Of a stretch of 64,000 nt of DNA, positions 54,459 through 63,969 are shown one piece after another. Every line of letters starts with the position of its first letter. The stretch's first letter is position 1. The notes under the pieces are model-generated. The model had not been told where the DNA came from, ran no database searches, and saw nothing but the letters and a program-made list of their open reading frames with translations. The position numbers and the translations under genes are program-made. Source of the stretch: Amnibacterium sp. CER49 (GTDB taxonomy: Bacteria; Actinomycetota; Actinomycetes; Actinomycetales; Microbacteriaceae); the NCBI RefSeq assembly GCF_029846255.1, contig NZ_JARVWQ010000001.1, forward strand, positions 1,240,001 to 1,304,000, read 5' to 3'.

Positions 54459-55658
54459 TCAGGTCGTGGGGACCGCCGCCGGCACGAGGGCGTGCTCGAG
54501 CACATCGACCGCGTGCTCGAGGTCGGCCTCCGAGATGACGATCGGCGGGGCGAGACGCACGGTCTGACCGTGCGTGTCCTTCGCGAGCACGCCGCCAGCC
54601 ATCATCCGCTCGCAGACCTGGCGTGCGGTGCCCACGGCGGGGTCGACGTCGACGCCCGCCCAGAGGCCGCGGACGCGGACGGCGGTGACGCCGTGCCCGA
54701 CCAGCGCGGTGAGCCGCCGCTCGAGCACCGCGCCGAGCTCGCGGGCGCGCCGCTGCGGCTCGCCCGTGGCGAGCATCCGCACGACCGCTCGGCCGACCGC
54801 GGCGGCGAGCGGGTTGCCGCCGAAGGTCGAGCCGTGCTCGCCGGGGCGCAGCACACCGAGCACGTCGCGGTCCCCGACGACCGCCGACACGGGCACGATG
54901 CCGCCGCCGAGCGCCTTGCCGAGCAGGTAGAGGTCCGGCACGACGCCCACGAGGTCGCAGGCGAAGGTGGCGCCGACCCGGCCGAGGCCGGACTGGATCT
55001 CGTCCGCGATGAGCAGCACGCGGTGCTCGTCGCAGAGCCGCCGCACCGTGGGCAGGTAGTCGTCCGGCGGCACGATGATGCCGGCCTCGCCCTGGACGGG
55101 CTCGAGCAGCACCGCGACGATCGTGTCGTCGATGGCCTCCGCGATCGCCTCCGCGCTGCCGTACGGCACCATGCGGAAGCCGGGCGTGTAGGGCCCGAAG
55201 TCGTCGCGAGCCGACGGGTCGTCGCTGAACGAGACGATGGTCGTGGTGCGGCCGTGGAAGTTGCCGCTCGCGACGAGGATCGTCGCCTGGTCGTGCGGGA
55301 CTCCCTTGACCCGGTAGCCCCAGGCGCGGGCGACCTTGATGCCCGACTCGACCGCCTCGGCGCCCGTGTTCATGGGGAGCACCATCTCCTTGCCGCAGAG
55401 CGCGACGAGCTCCGCGGCGAACGGCTCGAGCTGGTCGTTCTCGAACGCGCGTGAGACCAGGGTGACGCGGTCGAGCTGCGCCTTCGCGGCGGCGACGAGC
55501 TCGGCGTTGCGGTGCCCGAAGTTCACCGCCGAGTAGGCGGCGAGCAGATCGAGGTAGCGCCTGCCGCTCGTGTCGGTCACCCACGCGCCCTCCCCGCTCG
55601 CGATCTCGACCGGGAGGGGGTGGTAGTTGTGCGCGAGCGCGCTCCGCGCGCCGCTCAT
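54459..55658 (-). CDS. rocD: ornithine--oxo-acid aminotransferase
   Basis: 399 aa, class III PLP aminotransferase. PLP Lys K248 (YLLGKALGGG), D219 (LLIADEIQSGLGR), GAEAVESGIKVAR and TGAEAVE region typical of ornithine aminotransferase, which turns ornithine into glutamate semialdehyde. Start overlaps the DDAH-like stop (ATGA), so ornithine or citrulline made by the partner enters here. Lrp-type regulator divergent upstream. Confidence 0.93.
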   Translation of the reverse strand: MSGARSALAHNYHPLPVEIASGEGAWVTDTSGRRYLDLLAAYSAVNFGHRNAELVAAAKAQLDRVTLVSRAFENDQLEPFAAELVALCGKEMVLPMNTGAEAVESGIKVARAWGYRVKGVPHDQATILVASGNFHGRTTTIVSFSDDPSARDDFGPYTPGFRMVPYGSAEAIAEAIDDTIVAVLLEPVQGEAGIIVPPDDYLPTVRRLCDEHRVLLIADEIQSGLGRVGATFACDLVGVVPDLYLLGKALGGGIVPVSAVVGDRDVLGVLRPGEHGSTFGGNPLAAAVGRAVVRMLATGEPQRRARELGAVLERRLTALVGHGVTAVRVRGLWAGVDVDPAVGTARQVCERMMAGGVLAKDTHGQTVRLAPPIVISEADLEHAVDVLEHALVPAAVPTT

Positions 55659-56512
55659 CGCGCGATCCGGAGCTCGAGGGTGCAGCACTTCACGCCGCCG
55701 CCGCCGCGGAGGAGCTCGGAGAGGTCGAGCCCGACCGGGGTGTAGCCGCGCTCCACGAGCGCGGCCTCGAAGCCCTTCGCCTTCTCGGCGATGACGACGT
55801 TCCGGCCGTCGGAGATCGAGTTGAGGCCGAGCCACTGGGCGTCGTCCTCGCCGACCTCGATGGCGTCGGGGTAGCGCCGCTGCAGCTCCTGGCGGCTCGC
55901 GTCGTCGAAGGCGCCGGGCAGGTAGGCGATGTTGGCGTCGTCGCCCGTGGGGTCGAGCACGGCGATCGCGGTGTCGAGGTGGTAGAACCGCGGGTCGACG
56001 AGCCGCAGCGTGACGACCTCGCGGCCGACCACGCGGGAGAGCTCGGCGTGGCTCGCCGGGTCGGTGCGGAAGCCCGTGCCCGCGAGGATCACGTCGCCGA
56101 CGAGCAGGAAGTCGCCCTCGCCCTCGTTCACCTCGCGCGCCTCGTGCACCGCGAAGCCGCGACGCTCGAACCACTCCCCGTAGGCCGGTCCCTCGGGCTG
56201 GCGCTCCGGGTAGGTGAACCGCGCCGTGTACGCGATGCCGTCGAGCGTGAAGCCGCCGTTCGCGGCGTACACCATGTCGGGGAGGCCCGCGATGGGCTCG
56301 ATCAGCTCGATCGTGTGCCCGAGCCGCAGGTACGTGTCGTGCAGCGACTGCCACTGCTCGAGAGCGAGCGCGGTGTCGGTCGGCACCTGCGGGTGCATCC
56401 AGGGGTTGATCCGGTACGCGACCGTGTAGTGCTCGGGACGGCACATCAGGTAGTGGCGCGAGAGGGCCTCGCGCTCGCGGACGGACGACGGCGCAGGAGC
56501 GGCTTGCGACAT
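55655..56512 (-). CDS. ddaH: dimethylargininase/arginine deiminase-superfamily hydrolase
   Basis: 285 aa, DDAH-type guanidino-modifying enzyme. YLMCRPEHY at the N-terminus, ANGGFTLDG (substrate loop), EGEGDFLLVGD, catalytic H178 (RFYHLDTA) and C276 (GGGGVKCCTLEL). It hydrolyses methylated arginine or arginine to citrulline/ornithine; coupling to ornithine aminotransferase suggests the ornithine route. AAGAGGTGC precedes ATG 56512. Controlled most likely by the divergent Lrp protein. Confidence 0.88.
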   Translation of the reverse strand: MSQAAPAPSSVREREALSRHYLMCRPEHYTVAYRINPWMHPQVPTDTALALEQWQSLHDTYLRLGHTIELIEPIAGLPDMVYAANGGFTLDGIAYTARFTYPERQPEGPAYGEWFERRGFAVHEAREVNEGEGDFLLVGDVILAGTGFRTDPASHAELSRVVGREVVTLRLVDPRFYHLDTAIAVLDPTGDDANIAYLPGAFDDASRQELQRRYPDAIEVGEDDAQWLGLNSISDGRNVVIAEKAKGFEAALVERGYTPVGLDLSELLRGGGGVKCCTLELRIAR

Positions 56513-56665
56513 GCGCACCTCTTCATCGACGGCACGGACGGGGTAGGTCGACCTCCGGTCGACGGCCCGGCCAGTCTGCCAGCGCGAGCACGCGCGAAAC
56601 CGTTCCGCCACGCAGCAGCGCTGCGCCCCCTGGCTCCTGGACGCAAGGATCGCTACCGTTCCGTC

Positions 56666-57103
56666 ATGGACAACATCGACGCGCGCATCCTCGACCTGCT
56701 GCGGCGCAACGCGCGATCGGCCTACGGCGACATCGGCGCCGTCGTCGGCCTGTCCGCGAGCGCGGTGAAGCGGCGGGTCGACCGGCTGCTCGCCGAGGGC
56801 GTCATCCGCTCCTTCACCATCCAGGTCGATCCGGCGCTCGAGGGCATGAGCACCGAGGCGTGGGTCGAGCTGTTCTGCCGCGGCACCGTCTCGCCGACCG
56901 AGCTGAAGCGGATCCTGTCCGCGGTGCCCGAGGTCGTGTACGCGGGCACGGTCACCGGCGACGCGGACGCGGTCGTGCAGATGCGCAGCCGGGACATCCC
57001 GAGCCTCGAGATCGCGCTCGAGCGCGTCCGGGTCGCACCGAACGTCGACCACACCCGCAGCGCGATCGTGCTCTCACGGCTCGTCAACCGCACGACGAGC
57101 TGA
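56666..57103 (+). CDS. Lrp/AsnC-family regulator
   Basis: 145 aa. HTH MDNIDARILDLLRRNARSAYGDIGAVVGLSASAVKRRVDRLLAEGVI and a RAM ligand-binding domain (STEAWVELFCRG, VVYAGTVTGDADAVVQMRSRD). Divergent from ddaH-rocD across 153 bases, which should contain its sites; GTCGAC repeats near 56553 and 56562 are candidates. Likely senses arginine or ornithine. Confidence 0.9.
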   Translation: MDNIDARILDLLRRNARSAYGDIGAVVGLSASAVKRRVDRLLAEGVIRSFTIQVDPALEGMSTEAWVELFCRGTVSPTELKRILSAVPEVVYAGTVTGDADAVVQMRSRDIPSLEIALERVRVAPNVDHTRSAIVLSRLVNRTTS

Positions 57104-57649
57104 TCACCCGTTCGGTTCCTTCGGCGTCCGCCCGAGCAGCAGCCGGTCCGCCGCCCAGCCGAGGACCGTGATGAGCACGATGGCACCCGCCATCGACAGC
57201 AGCGCGGGTGCGCCCTGCAGGATGCCGAGGCTCACGATGAGGGTCGTCGCGCCCGCCGGCGGATGCGGCAGGTTCAGCAGCACGAGCACCGCCGTCGTGA
57301 TCGCCACCGACAGCACGCCCCCGAGGAGGTACTGCGGGTTCAGCCCCGCGGTCGCGGCGGAGGGCTTGCCCCACTGCCCGACCACCAGCAGGCACAGGAT
57401 CCCGGCGATGAGGCCCACGCCGTGACCGACGAGCGTGTTGAGCGGCCGGGCGGCGGCGTTCCGAGGCGACTGGAAGAACAGCATCACGGTCGGGCCGAGG
57501 CTCGGGAACAGCCATGGCTGCTTCAGCGCGAGCCCGACCGACCCCGAGATCGCGAGCACGACGAGGCTGAGCAGCGCGGCGTAGGCGGCCCCGACGGGCC
57601 GCCGCTGCACCGCCTGCGCGAGTGGCCCGCCCTCGAGCGTGTCGCTCAT
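57104..57649 (-). CDS. HPP-family membrane protein
   Basis: 181 aa, four to five helices. PWLFPSLGPTVMLFFQSPRNAAARPLNTLVGHGVGLIAG and the namesake LPHPPAGATTLIVSLG. Some HPP proteins take up nitrite. It is the last gene of the molybdopterin oxidoreductase unit; its ATG directly follows the stop of the 151-aa gene. Confidence 0.85.
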   Translation of the reverse strand: MSDTLEGGPLAQAVQRRPVGAAYAALLSLVVLAISGSVGLALKQPWLFPSLGPTVMLFFQSPRNAAARPLNTLVGHGVGLIAGILCLLVVGQWGKPSAATAGLNPQYLLGGVLSVAITTAVLVLLNLPHPPAGATTLIVSLGILQGAPALLSMAGAIVLITVLGWAADRLLLGRTPKEPNG

Positions 57650-58105
57650 CTACGCCACCACGAGCGCCTGCGGCGCCGCCTGCTTCATGCGAGTGCCGAT
57701 CCAGGCGATCTGCGTCTCGGTCTGCCCGTGGCAGCGGTCGATGTGGTCGAGCAGGTCCTCGTCGCGAAGGGCCGACGCGGCCTGCCGGACGAGGGTGTAG
57801 GTCGTGTCGACGAACGAGGCGAGCAGCGACAGGTCCTGCAGGTCCCGCAGCAGCCCCAGAGGCCCGCTCCGCGTCTCCGACAGCTCCGCGGCGTGCAACC
57901 GGTCGGGCTCGTCGTCCTTCTGCTCCCCGTAGCGGTGGATGATCGGGTCGAGGCTCTCGAGGTGCGCATCGCACTGCTTCGCGAGCGCCATGCACGTCTG
58001 GTACACGTCCGGCTCGTCGACGTGGCCCGTCGACACCGCGCGGAACGCGTCGCCGAGCACGCGCTCGCCCTCGCGCAGCATCCCGAGGTAGACCGGCAGC
58101 AGCAT
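57650..58105 (-). CDS. helical protein of molybdopterin oxidoreductase operon
   Basis: 151 aa. Almost entirely helical: MLLPVYLGMLREGERVLGDAFRAVSTGH, YQTCMALAKQCDAHLESLDPIIHRYG, LLRDLQDLSLLASFVDTTYTLVRQAASALRDEDLLDHIDRCHGQTETQIAWIGTRM. Helix count and His/Glu positions would fit a four-helix bundle (ferritin- or hemerythrin-like), but the family is not recognised. The oxidoreductase TGA and its ATG overlap (TGATG). Confidence 0.65.
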   Translation of the reverse strand: MLLPVYLGMLREGERVLGDAFRAVSTGHVDEPDVYQTCMALAKQCDAHLESLDPIIHRYGEQKDDEPDRLHAAELSETRSGPLGLLRDLQDLSLLASFVDTTYTLVRQAASALRDEDLLDHIDRCHGQTETQIAWIGTRMKQAAPQALVVA

Positions 58106-60603
58106 CAGAACCGCCGGTCCGCGGGGGCCGACTCCTCGGCCGGCCGGATGTCCTCGGACGCCTCCGCAGCGGGTCCGCCGACGGTCGCGGGCACCTTCGA
58201 CGGGTCGGCCGGCCGCGACGCCGTGGTGGTCGGCGCCGGCGCCGGTCCCACGCCGTCCGCGACCTTCTCGACGCGCACCGCCGCGTTCTTCAGGATCGGC
58301 TGCTTCGAGACGGGATCCCACTCGCTCATCGTCAGCTCGTTCGCCTCGGTCGGCCTGTCGGCGTCGGGTCCGCCCTCCCCCGGGTTCGGGCCCGTGCGGT
58401 CGCGCTCCCAGTAGCCGTAGTGGAAGGGCGCGAACACCGTCCCCGGCCGCACCCCGCCGACGCGGGCCGGCACGACGATCTCGCCTCGTCGGGACGCCAC
58501 CCGGATGAGGTCGCCCTCGCGGATGCCGAGCCGCTCCGCGTCCTCGCTCGAGATCTCCGCCCAGGCCGCGGGCGCCGCCTTGTTCAGCTGCGGGGTGCGG
58601 CCCGTCTTCGTCCGGGTGTGGAAGTGGTAGACCGTGCGGCCCGTCGTGTAATGGAAGGGGTACTCGTCGTCCGGCGGCTCGTGCGACGGCATGTAGGCGG
58701 CGGGCTTGAGGATCGCGCGCCCGTTCGCCTGCAGCGCCCGGTACTTGAGCGGTCCGACCGTCGCACCCGTGAGCAGGTCGTGGCCGAACGTCTCGCAGCG
58801 GTCGAACTCCGTCGGGAAGACCCCGTCGCCGTAGAGCCGCGCGGTGCCTTCGGGGTGCTCGTCGTTGCACGGCCAGCAGATGCCGCTGCCGCCGCGGAGC
58901 TTCTCGTAGCTGAGGCCCGTGTAGTCGACGAGCCGGCCGCGCGTGCACTCCTTCCACGCGGTGAAGCCGTCCTCCGGGCAAGTCCACTCGAGCAGCGGGC
59001 GCCCCGACCTCGTGCGGAAGTCCATCCGCCTCGAGTAGTCGAGGAAGATGTCGAGGTCGCTCCTCGCCTCCCCCGGTGGCTCCACCGCCTTGTCGGAGAG
59101 GTGCACGGTGCGGTTCACGTTCGTGAAGGCGCCCTGCTTCTCGCCCCAGCCGGCCGCGGGCAGCACGACGTCGGCGTACTTCGCGGTCTCGGTGAGGTAG
59201 AGGTCCTGCACGACGAGGAACAGCCCCTCGCGGTCGAGGATGCGGCGGACGCGCTCCGCCTGCGGCATCGAGACCACCGGGTTCGTCGCGATGACCCAGA
59301 GCAGGTCGATCGAGCCCTGCTCGACGTAGCGGAAGATCTGCATCACATGCGTCGGGGGCGCCCAGTGCGGGATCTGGTCGACGTCGACGTCCCAGAGCTC
59401 GGCGAGCTCCTCCACGTGCTTCGGGTTCTCCCAGTTGCGGAAGCCGGGCAGATCGCCGTCGGCACCCGCTTCGCGGTTGTTCTGCGCCGTCGGCTGCCCG
59501 TTCATCTGCAGGATCCCGTTGCCCGGCACCCCGATCCGGCCGGAGACGAGGTGCAGGTTGTTCACCGCGCAGGCCGACGCCGTCGCCTGCGCCGACTGGT
59601 AGAAGCCCTGCAGCACGGTCGAGAGCACCCGGGGCGAGGTGCCGAAGATGCGGGCCGCGTGCCGGACGTCCTCCGCGTCGACGCCGCACTCCTCCGCCAC
59701 CGCCTCGGGCGTCCAGGGCTCCACCGTCTCGCGCAGCTCGTCGAAGCCGATCACGTGCTGCGCGATGTAGTCCTCGTCGATCCAACCGTTCGCGATCACC
59801 TCGTGCATCAGGCCGTTCATGAGCGCGAGGTTCGTGCCCGGGTGCACGGCGAGGTGCACGGTCGCATGCCGGGCCACCTCGGTGTCGCGGGGGTCGACGC
59901 AGACGACGACCGGCGGGTTGGGGCCGGCGAGCCGGTCGAGCACGCGCATCCAGAGCACCGTCTGGGTCTCGGCCATGTTGTGGCCGTAGAGGAAGATCGC
60001 GTCGCACTCGTCGATGTCGTCGTAGCTGCCCGGCTGCCCGTCGGAGCCGAAGCTCTCCTTCATCGACGCGGCGGCCGTCGCGGTGCACAAACGCGTGTTG
60101 CCGTCCATGTGCGGGGTGCCGAGGCCCGCCTTGCCCACGATCCCGAGCGCGTAGTACTCCTCGAGGAACAGCTGCCCGGTCGAGTAGAAGCCGTGGCTGA
60201 GCGGGCCCTTGTCGGCGAGCAGCGCCCTGCTGCGCTCGACGATCGCGCCCATCGCGGTGTCCCAGTCGGTGGGGACGAGCTCACCGTTCCGCCGGATGAG
60301 GGGGGTGGTGAGCCGGTCAGCGCCGGCCATGCCCTGCCAGCTGCCGAAGAGTCCCTTCGGACCGAGGCGGCCGTGGTTCACCGAGTCGACCGCGCGGCCG
60401 CGCACGCCGACCATCCGCCCGTCCTTCACGGCGATGTCGCAGGCGCAGCCGTTGCTGCAGAGCAGGCACGCGGACTGCACCCACCGGTCGACGTCGCCCT
60501 CCCCCAGGCCGTCCGCGAGCTTGAGGTCCACCCGGACGGGCCAGCGCTCCCCGCGATCGAAGGGCGTCCGCGTGCCCCAGATGTCCGCGATCCGATCGAC
60601 CAT
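58105..60603 (-). CDS. molybdopterin oxidoreductase (nitrate reductase-like)
   Basis: 832 aa. N-terminal iron-sulphur region has C46, C49 and C53, plus C55, but the fourth expected Cys (before xKG) is Gly (RLGPKG, G81). Mo-ligand candidate C173 (NTRLCTATAAASMKESFG) fits the Nap/Nas group; YDDIDECDAIFLYGHNMAE and VLPAAGWGEKQGAFTNVNRT are molybdopterin-binding. C-terminal domain with PHYTTGR-like FHYTTGRTVYHFH. No Tat or FeS/FAD extension: cytosolic. Assimilatory nitrate reductase or related oxyanion reductase; identity unproven. Operon with the helical protein and HPP. Confidence 0.85.
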   Translation of the reverse strand: MVDRIADIWGTRTPFDRGERWPVRVDLKLADGLGEGDVDRWVQSACLLCSNGCACDIAVKDGRMVGVRGRAVDSVNHGRLGPKGLFGSWQGMAGADRLTTPLIRRNGELVPTDWDTAMGAIVERSRALLADKGPLSHGFYSTGQLFLEEYYALGIVGKAGLGTPHMDGNTRLCTATAAASMKESFGSDGQPGSYDDIDECDAIFLYGHNMAETQTVLWMRVLDRLAGPNPPVVVCVDPRDTEVARHATVHLAVHPGTNLALMNGLMHEVIANGWIDEDYIAQHVIGFDELRETVEPWTPEAVAEECGVDAEDVRHAARIFGTSPRVLSTVLQGFYQSAQATASACAVNNLHLVSGRIGVPGNGILQMNGQPTAQNNREAGADGDLPGFRNWENPKHVEELAELWDVDVDQIPHWAPPTHVMQIFRYVEQGSIDLLWVIATNPVVSMPQAERVRRILDREGLFLVVQDLYLTETAKYADVVLPAAGWGEKQGAFTNVNRTVHLSDKAVEPPGEARSDLDIFLDYSRRMDFRTRSGRPLLEWTCPEDGFTAWKECTRGRLVDYTGLSYEKLRGGSGICWPCNDEHPEGTARLYGDGVFPTEFDRCETFGHDLLTGATVGPLKYRALQANGRAILKPAAYMPSHEPPDDEYPFHYTTGRTVYHFHTRTKTGRTPQLNKAAPAAWAEISSEDAERLGIREGDLIRVASRRGEIVVPARVGGVRPGTVFAPFHYGYWERDRTGPNPGEGGPDADRPTEANELTMSEWDPVSKQPILKNAAVRVEKVADGVGPAPAPTTTASRPADPSKVPATVGGPAAEASEDIRPAEESAPADRRF

Positions 60604-60751
60604 GCGACCCCCTCGTCCCGTCCTGATCCGGACCGTAGCCCCCGCACACCTCGAGGCCCCTGAGTTCGGAAGGGGCTGGACAGGAGCGCTCGGGTGGGCA
60701 ACTACGCTCGTCGGGGCGACCGGGGGTGTCCGCTCGCGATCGGAGGGATCC

Positions 60752-61405
60752 GTGTTCGATCTGCTGCGCGACCGGCTCGCGCCCGCCTACCTCGACTACC
60801 ACGAGGGCTGGGCGCTGCAGCGCCGCGTCCACGCCGACGTCGTGTCGGGAATGCGGCCGCCGACCCTGATCCTCTGCGAGCACGAAGCCGTCTACACCGC
60901 CGGCAAGCGCACGCAGCCCGAGGACCGGCCCGTCGACGGGACGCCGGTCGTCGACATCGACCGGGGCGGCCGGATCACCTGGCACGGCCCCGGGCAGCTG
61001 ACCGGGTACCCGATCGTCCGGCTCGTGGAGCCCGTGGACGTGGTCGCCTTCGTGCGCGATCTGGAGGCGATGATGATCGACGTCGCCGCCCGCCACGGCG
61101 TCGAGGGCGAGCGGGTCGAGGGCCGCTCGGGCGTGTGGGTGCGCACGGCGCACGGCTACGACAAGATCGGCGCGATCGGCCTGCGCGTGCAGGACGGGGT
61201 GACCATGCACGGCTTCGCCCTCAACTGCAGCAACAGCCTCACCCCGTACGAGGCGATCGTGCCGTGCGGCATCAGCGACGCGGGGGTCGCGACGCTGTCG
61301 CAGCTGACCGGCCGGCGCATCGAGCCCGCCGACGTGATCGACGACGTCGTCGACGCGTTCGGGCGGCTCGTGCGCTTCCGCGCAGCGGCCGAGGTCGCCG
61401 CGTGA
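60752..61405 (+). CDS. lipB: octanoyl-[ACP]:protein octanoyltransferase
   Basis: 217 aa. [18 protein letters not shown] (70-88), catalytic K138 ([10 protein letters not shown]) and C172 (IVPCGISD) with [10 protein letters not shown]. It moves octanoate from acyl carrier protein to lipoyl domains. GTG 60752 has CGGAGGG. The lipA GTG overlaps its stop. Confidence 0.95.
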   Translation: MFDLLRDRLAPAYLDYHEGWALQRRVHADVVSGMRPPTLILCEHEAVYTAGKRTQPEDRPVDGTPVVDIDRGGRITWHGPGQLTGYPIVRLVEPVDVVAFVRDLEAMMIDVAARHGVEGERVEGRSGVWVRTAHGYDKIGAIGLRVQDGVTMHGFALNCSNSLTPYEAIVPCGISDAGVATLSQLTGRRIEPADVIDDVVDAFGRLVRFRAAAEVAA

Positions 61406-62445
61406 CCGCGGGGACGCCGGGGCGCGGCGCGGTCGCGCTGCCCTCGACCGGGCTCGACCCGGCCCGCGAGTCGGGCGCCCGCAAGCTGCTCCGGCTCGAG
61501 GCGCGCAACGCCGCCGTGCCCATCGAGCGCAAGCCCGAGTGGATCAAGACCCGCGCGAACCTCGGCCCGGAGTACCGGGAGCTGCACCAGCTCGTGAAGA
61601 GCGAGGGGCTGCACACCGTCTGCCAGGAGGCGGGCTGCCCGAACATCTACGAGTGCTGGGAGGACCGGGAGGCCACCTTCCTCATCGGCGGCGCCCAGTG
61701 CACGAGGCGCTGCGACTTCTGCCAGATCGACACGGGCAAGCCCGCCGACTACGACACCGACGAGCCCCGCCGGGTCGCGGAGTCCGTGAGCGCGATGCGG
61801 CTGAAGTACGCCACCGTCACGGGCGTCGCCCGCGACGACCTCCCCGACGAGGGCGCATGGCTGCACGCCGAGACCGTCCGCGCGATCCATGCCGCGAACC
61901 CGGCCACCGGCGTGGAGATCCTCGCCACCGACTTCTCCGGCAACCCCGACCTGCTGGGCGAGGTGTTCTCGTCCCGCCCGGAGGTGTTCGCGCACAACGT
62001 CGAGACCGTGCCGCGGATCTTCAAGCGCATCCGGCCCGCCTTCCGGTACGAGCGCTCCCTCGGCGTGATCACGATGGCCCGCGACGCCGGCCTCGTGACG
62101 AAGTCGAACCTGATCCTCGGCATGGGCGAGGAGCCGAACGAGGTGCTCCAGGCCCTCGAGGACCTCCATACCGCCGGCTGCGACATCATCACCCTGACGC
62201 AGTACCTGCGGCCCACCCCCCGCCACCTGCCGGTGGCGCGGTGGGTCAAGCCGGACGAGTTCGCGGACTTCAAGACCGCCGCCGAGGAGATCGGGTTCCT
62301 CGGCGTCCTCGCCGGCCCGCTCGTGCGCTCCTCCTACCGCGCCGGACGGCTGTGGGCGCAGTCGATGCTCGCGAAGGGCCGTGAGATCCCCGAGGGGCTG
62401 CAGCACCTCGCCGACCCGGCCCTCGGCTTCGCGCAGGCGGTCTGA
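61402..62445 (+). CDS. lipA: lipoyl synthase
   Basis: 347 aa radical-SAM enzyme inserting two sulphurs into octanoyl groups. Auxiliary cluster C74-x4-C79-x5-C85 ([12 protein letters not shown]) and radical-SAM C100-x3-C104-x2-C107 (CTRRCDFC), plus the conserved C-terminal RSSY motif (LVRSSYRAG). GTG 61402 overlaps the lipB stop (GTGA). Confidence 0.97.
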   Translation: MTAGTPGRGAVALPSTGLDPARESGARKLLRLEARNAAVPIERKPEWIKTRANLGPEYRELHQLVKSEGLHTVCQEAGCPNIYECWEDREATFLIGGAQCTRRCDFCQIDTGKPADYDTDEPRRVAESVSAMRLKYATVTGVARDDLPDEGAWLHAETVRAIHAANPATGVEILATDFSGNPDLLGEVFSSRPEVFAHNVETVPRIFKRIRPAFRYERSLGVITMARDAGLVTKSNLILGMGEEPNEVLQALEDLHTAGCDIITLTQYLRPTPRHLPVARWVKPDEFADFKTAAEEIGFLGVLAGPLVRSSYRAGRLWAQSMLAKGREIPEGLQHLADPALGFAQAV

Positions 62446-62469
62446 GGGCCTCCGCCCGCAACGGGCCCG

Positions 62470-63867
62470 TCAGGACCCGCGGTCGCGGCGGCCGTCGGTG
62501 CGCTCGGACGTCTCGGAGCGCGACTCGATGCGTCGCAGCACCATCGAGGCGAGGTCGCGGAGCGTCTCGAGCTCGTCACGGCTGTAGGCGCGGGGCACGC
62601 GGTCGAAGACGGTGAGCGCGCCGAGGTAGTGCCCGTCGGTGGTGATGAGGGGTGCCGCGGCCATCGAGCGGAAGCGCTCGCCGCCCGTCACCATCGGGTT
62701 GTCGCGGGTGCGCGCGTCGAGGAGCGCGTCCGGGATGGCCCACGGGGCGTCGCCCGGATCGGCGGCCGACCGGATGACGAGGTTGCGGTCGACGTACCGC
62801 TCGTCCCAGCCGGTGCTCGAGGCGAACCAGATGCGGTCGGCGGCGATGATCGCGACGAGCGCGACCGGCACCCGCAGCAGCGCGGCGGCGAGGCGGGTCG
62901 CCCGGTCGAACACCTCGTCGGGCTCGGTCCCGAGCACGTCGGCCCGCCGCACCGCGGCGAGGCGCTCGGGCTCGTCGCGCGCGAGCAGGTGCGGTGCGAC
63001 GCGGCGGTGCGCGACGAGGTCGTCGACGATCACCGTCTGGAAGGCGTCCGACGCCTCGTCGGCCGGGATCCTGTCGTCGGGGTCGCGAGCGGTCATCGCA
63101 CGGATGATCGCCGCGATGCCGGGCGGCACGTCGTCCGGGACCTCGGGATCGGCGTCGAGCCGAGCGAGCGTCGACTCGACGACCGAGCCCGGGAACGCGA
63201 CCCGCGCCGTGGCCGCCTCGAGCAGCACGAGGCCGAGCGAGTAGACGTCGGAGGCCGCGGTCATGTCGAGGCCCTCGACCTGCTCCGGGCTCAGGTAGGC
63301 GGCCGTGCCGGTGGTGGTCTCCCCGTCCGCGTGCGTGCCGATGAGCGAGGCGATGCCGAAGTCGGCGAGCTTGCCGCGGAGCCGCCGCGCGGCCCCCCGG
63401 GTCGCGAGCAGGACGTTCGCCGGCTTGATGTCACGATGCAGGAAGCCCGCCTCGTGCACGGCCTGCAGCCCGTCCGAGAGGTCGAAACCGAGGTAGCAGA
63501 CCTGTCCGGGCTCGAGCGGGCCGTTGCGCCGCAGGTGCTCCCGGAGGTCCTGGCCGGGGATGTACTCCATGACGAGATAGATCCGCGGGTGCGCCGGATC
63601 GCTGGCGTCGACCCCCGCGTCGAAGAGCGTCGTCAGCGCGTGGTGGTTCAGCGAGGCGATGAGCTTCGCCTCGGCCTCCTGCACCTGCAGGTCGTCCGGG
63701 GTCTCGGCCGTCGCCCGGAAGACCTTGATGGCGACGTCGCGGTTCAGCAGCGTGTCGCGGGCGAGGTAGACGGTCGCCATGCCGCCGCGACCGAGCACGC
63801 GACCGACGGCGTAGCGGTTCGCGAGGCGGGCGGGCACCTGACGGCCCGCGGGCTCCTGCGCGCTCAC
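62470..63867 (-). CDS. Ser/Thr protein kinase fused to GAF domain
   Basis: 465 aa. Kinase about 18-290: GRGGMATVYLARD, Lys in VAIKVF, HRDIKPANVLL, KLADFGIA, and APE-equivalent LSPEQVEG. C-terminal GAF about 310-450 (RLAALLRVPVALVAIIAADRIWFASSTGWDERYVDR, FRSMAAAPLITTDGHYLGALTVFD). No membrane segment or PASTA repeats, unlike PknB. The GAF likely gates the kinase with a small ligand. ATG/GTG 63867 begins MSAQEPAG; no strong ribosome binding site. Confidence 0.9.
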   Translation of the reverse strand: MSAQEPAGRQVPARLANRYAVGRVLGRGGMATVYLARDTLLNRDVAIKVFRATAETPDDLQVQEAEAKLIASLNHHALTTLFDAGVDASDPAHPRIYLVMEYIPGQDLREHLRRNGPLEPGQVCYLGFDLSDGLQAVHEAGFLHRDIKPANVLLATRGAARRLRGKLADFGIASLIGTHADGETTTGTAAYLSPEQVEGLDMTAASDVYSLGLVLLEAATARVAFPGSVVESTLARLDADPEVPDDVPPGIAAIIRAMTARDPDDRIPADEASDAFQTVIVDDLVAHRRVAPHLLARDEPERLAAVRRADVLGTEPDEVFDRATRLAAALLRVPVALVAIIAADRIWFASSTGWDERYVDRNLVIRSAADPGDAPWAIPDALLDARTRDNPMVTGGERFRSMAAAPLITTDGHYLGALTVFDRVPRAYSRDELETLRDLASMVLRRIESRSETSERTDGRRDRGS

Positions 63868-63969
63868 CCCGGCCCACCGATCGGCTCGCCGCGCCGCACC
63901 GGCGCGGGACGGCTGCGGCAGGACGCGATGCGGACGGGACGGCGAGTGACCCCGGGAACCAGGGCGCGG

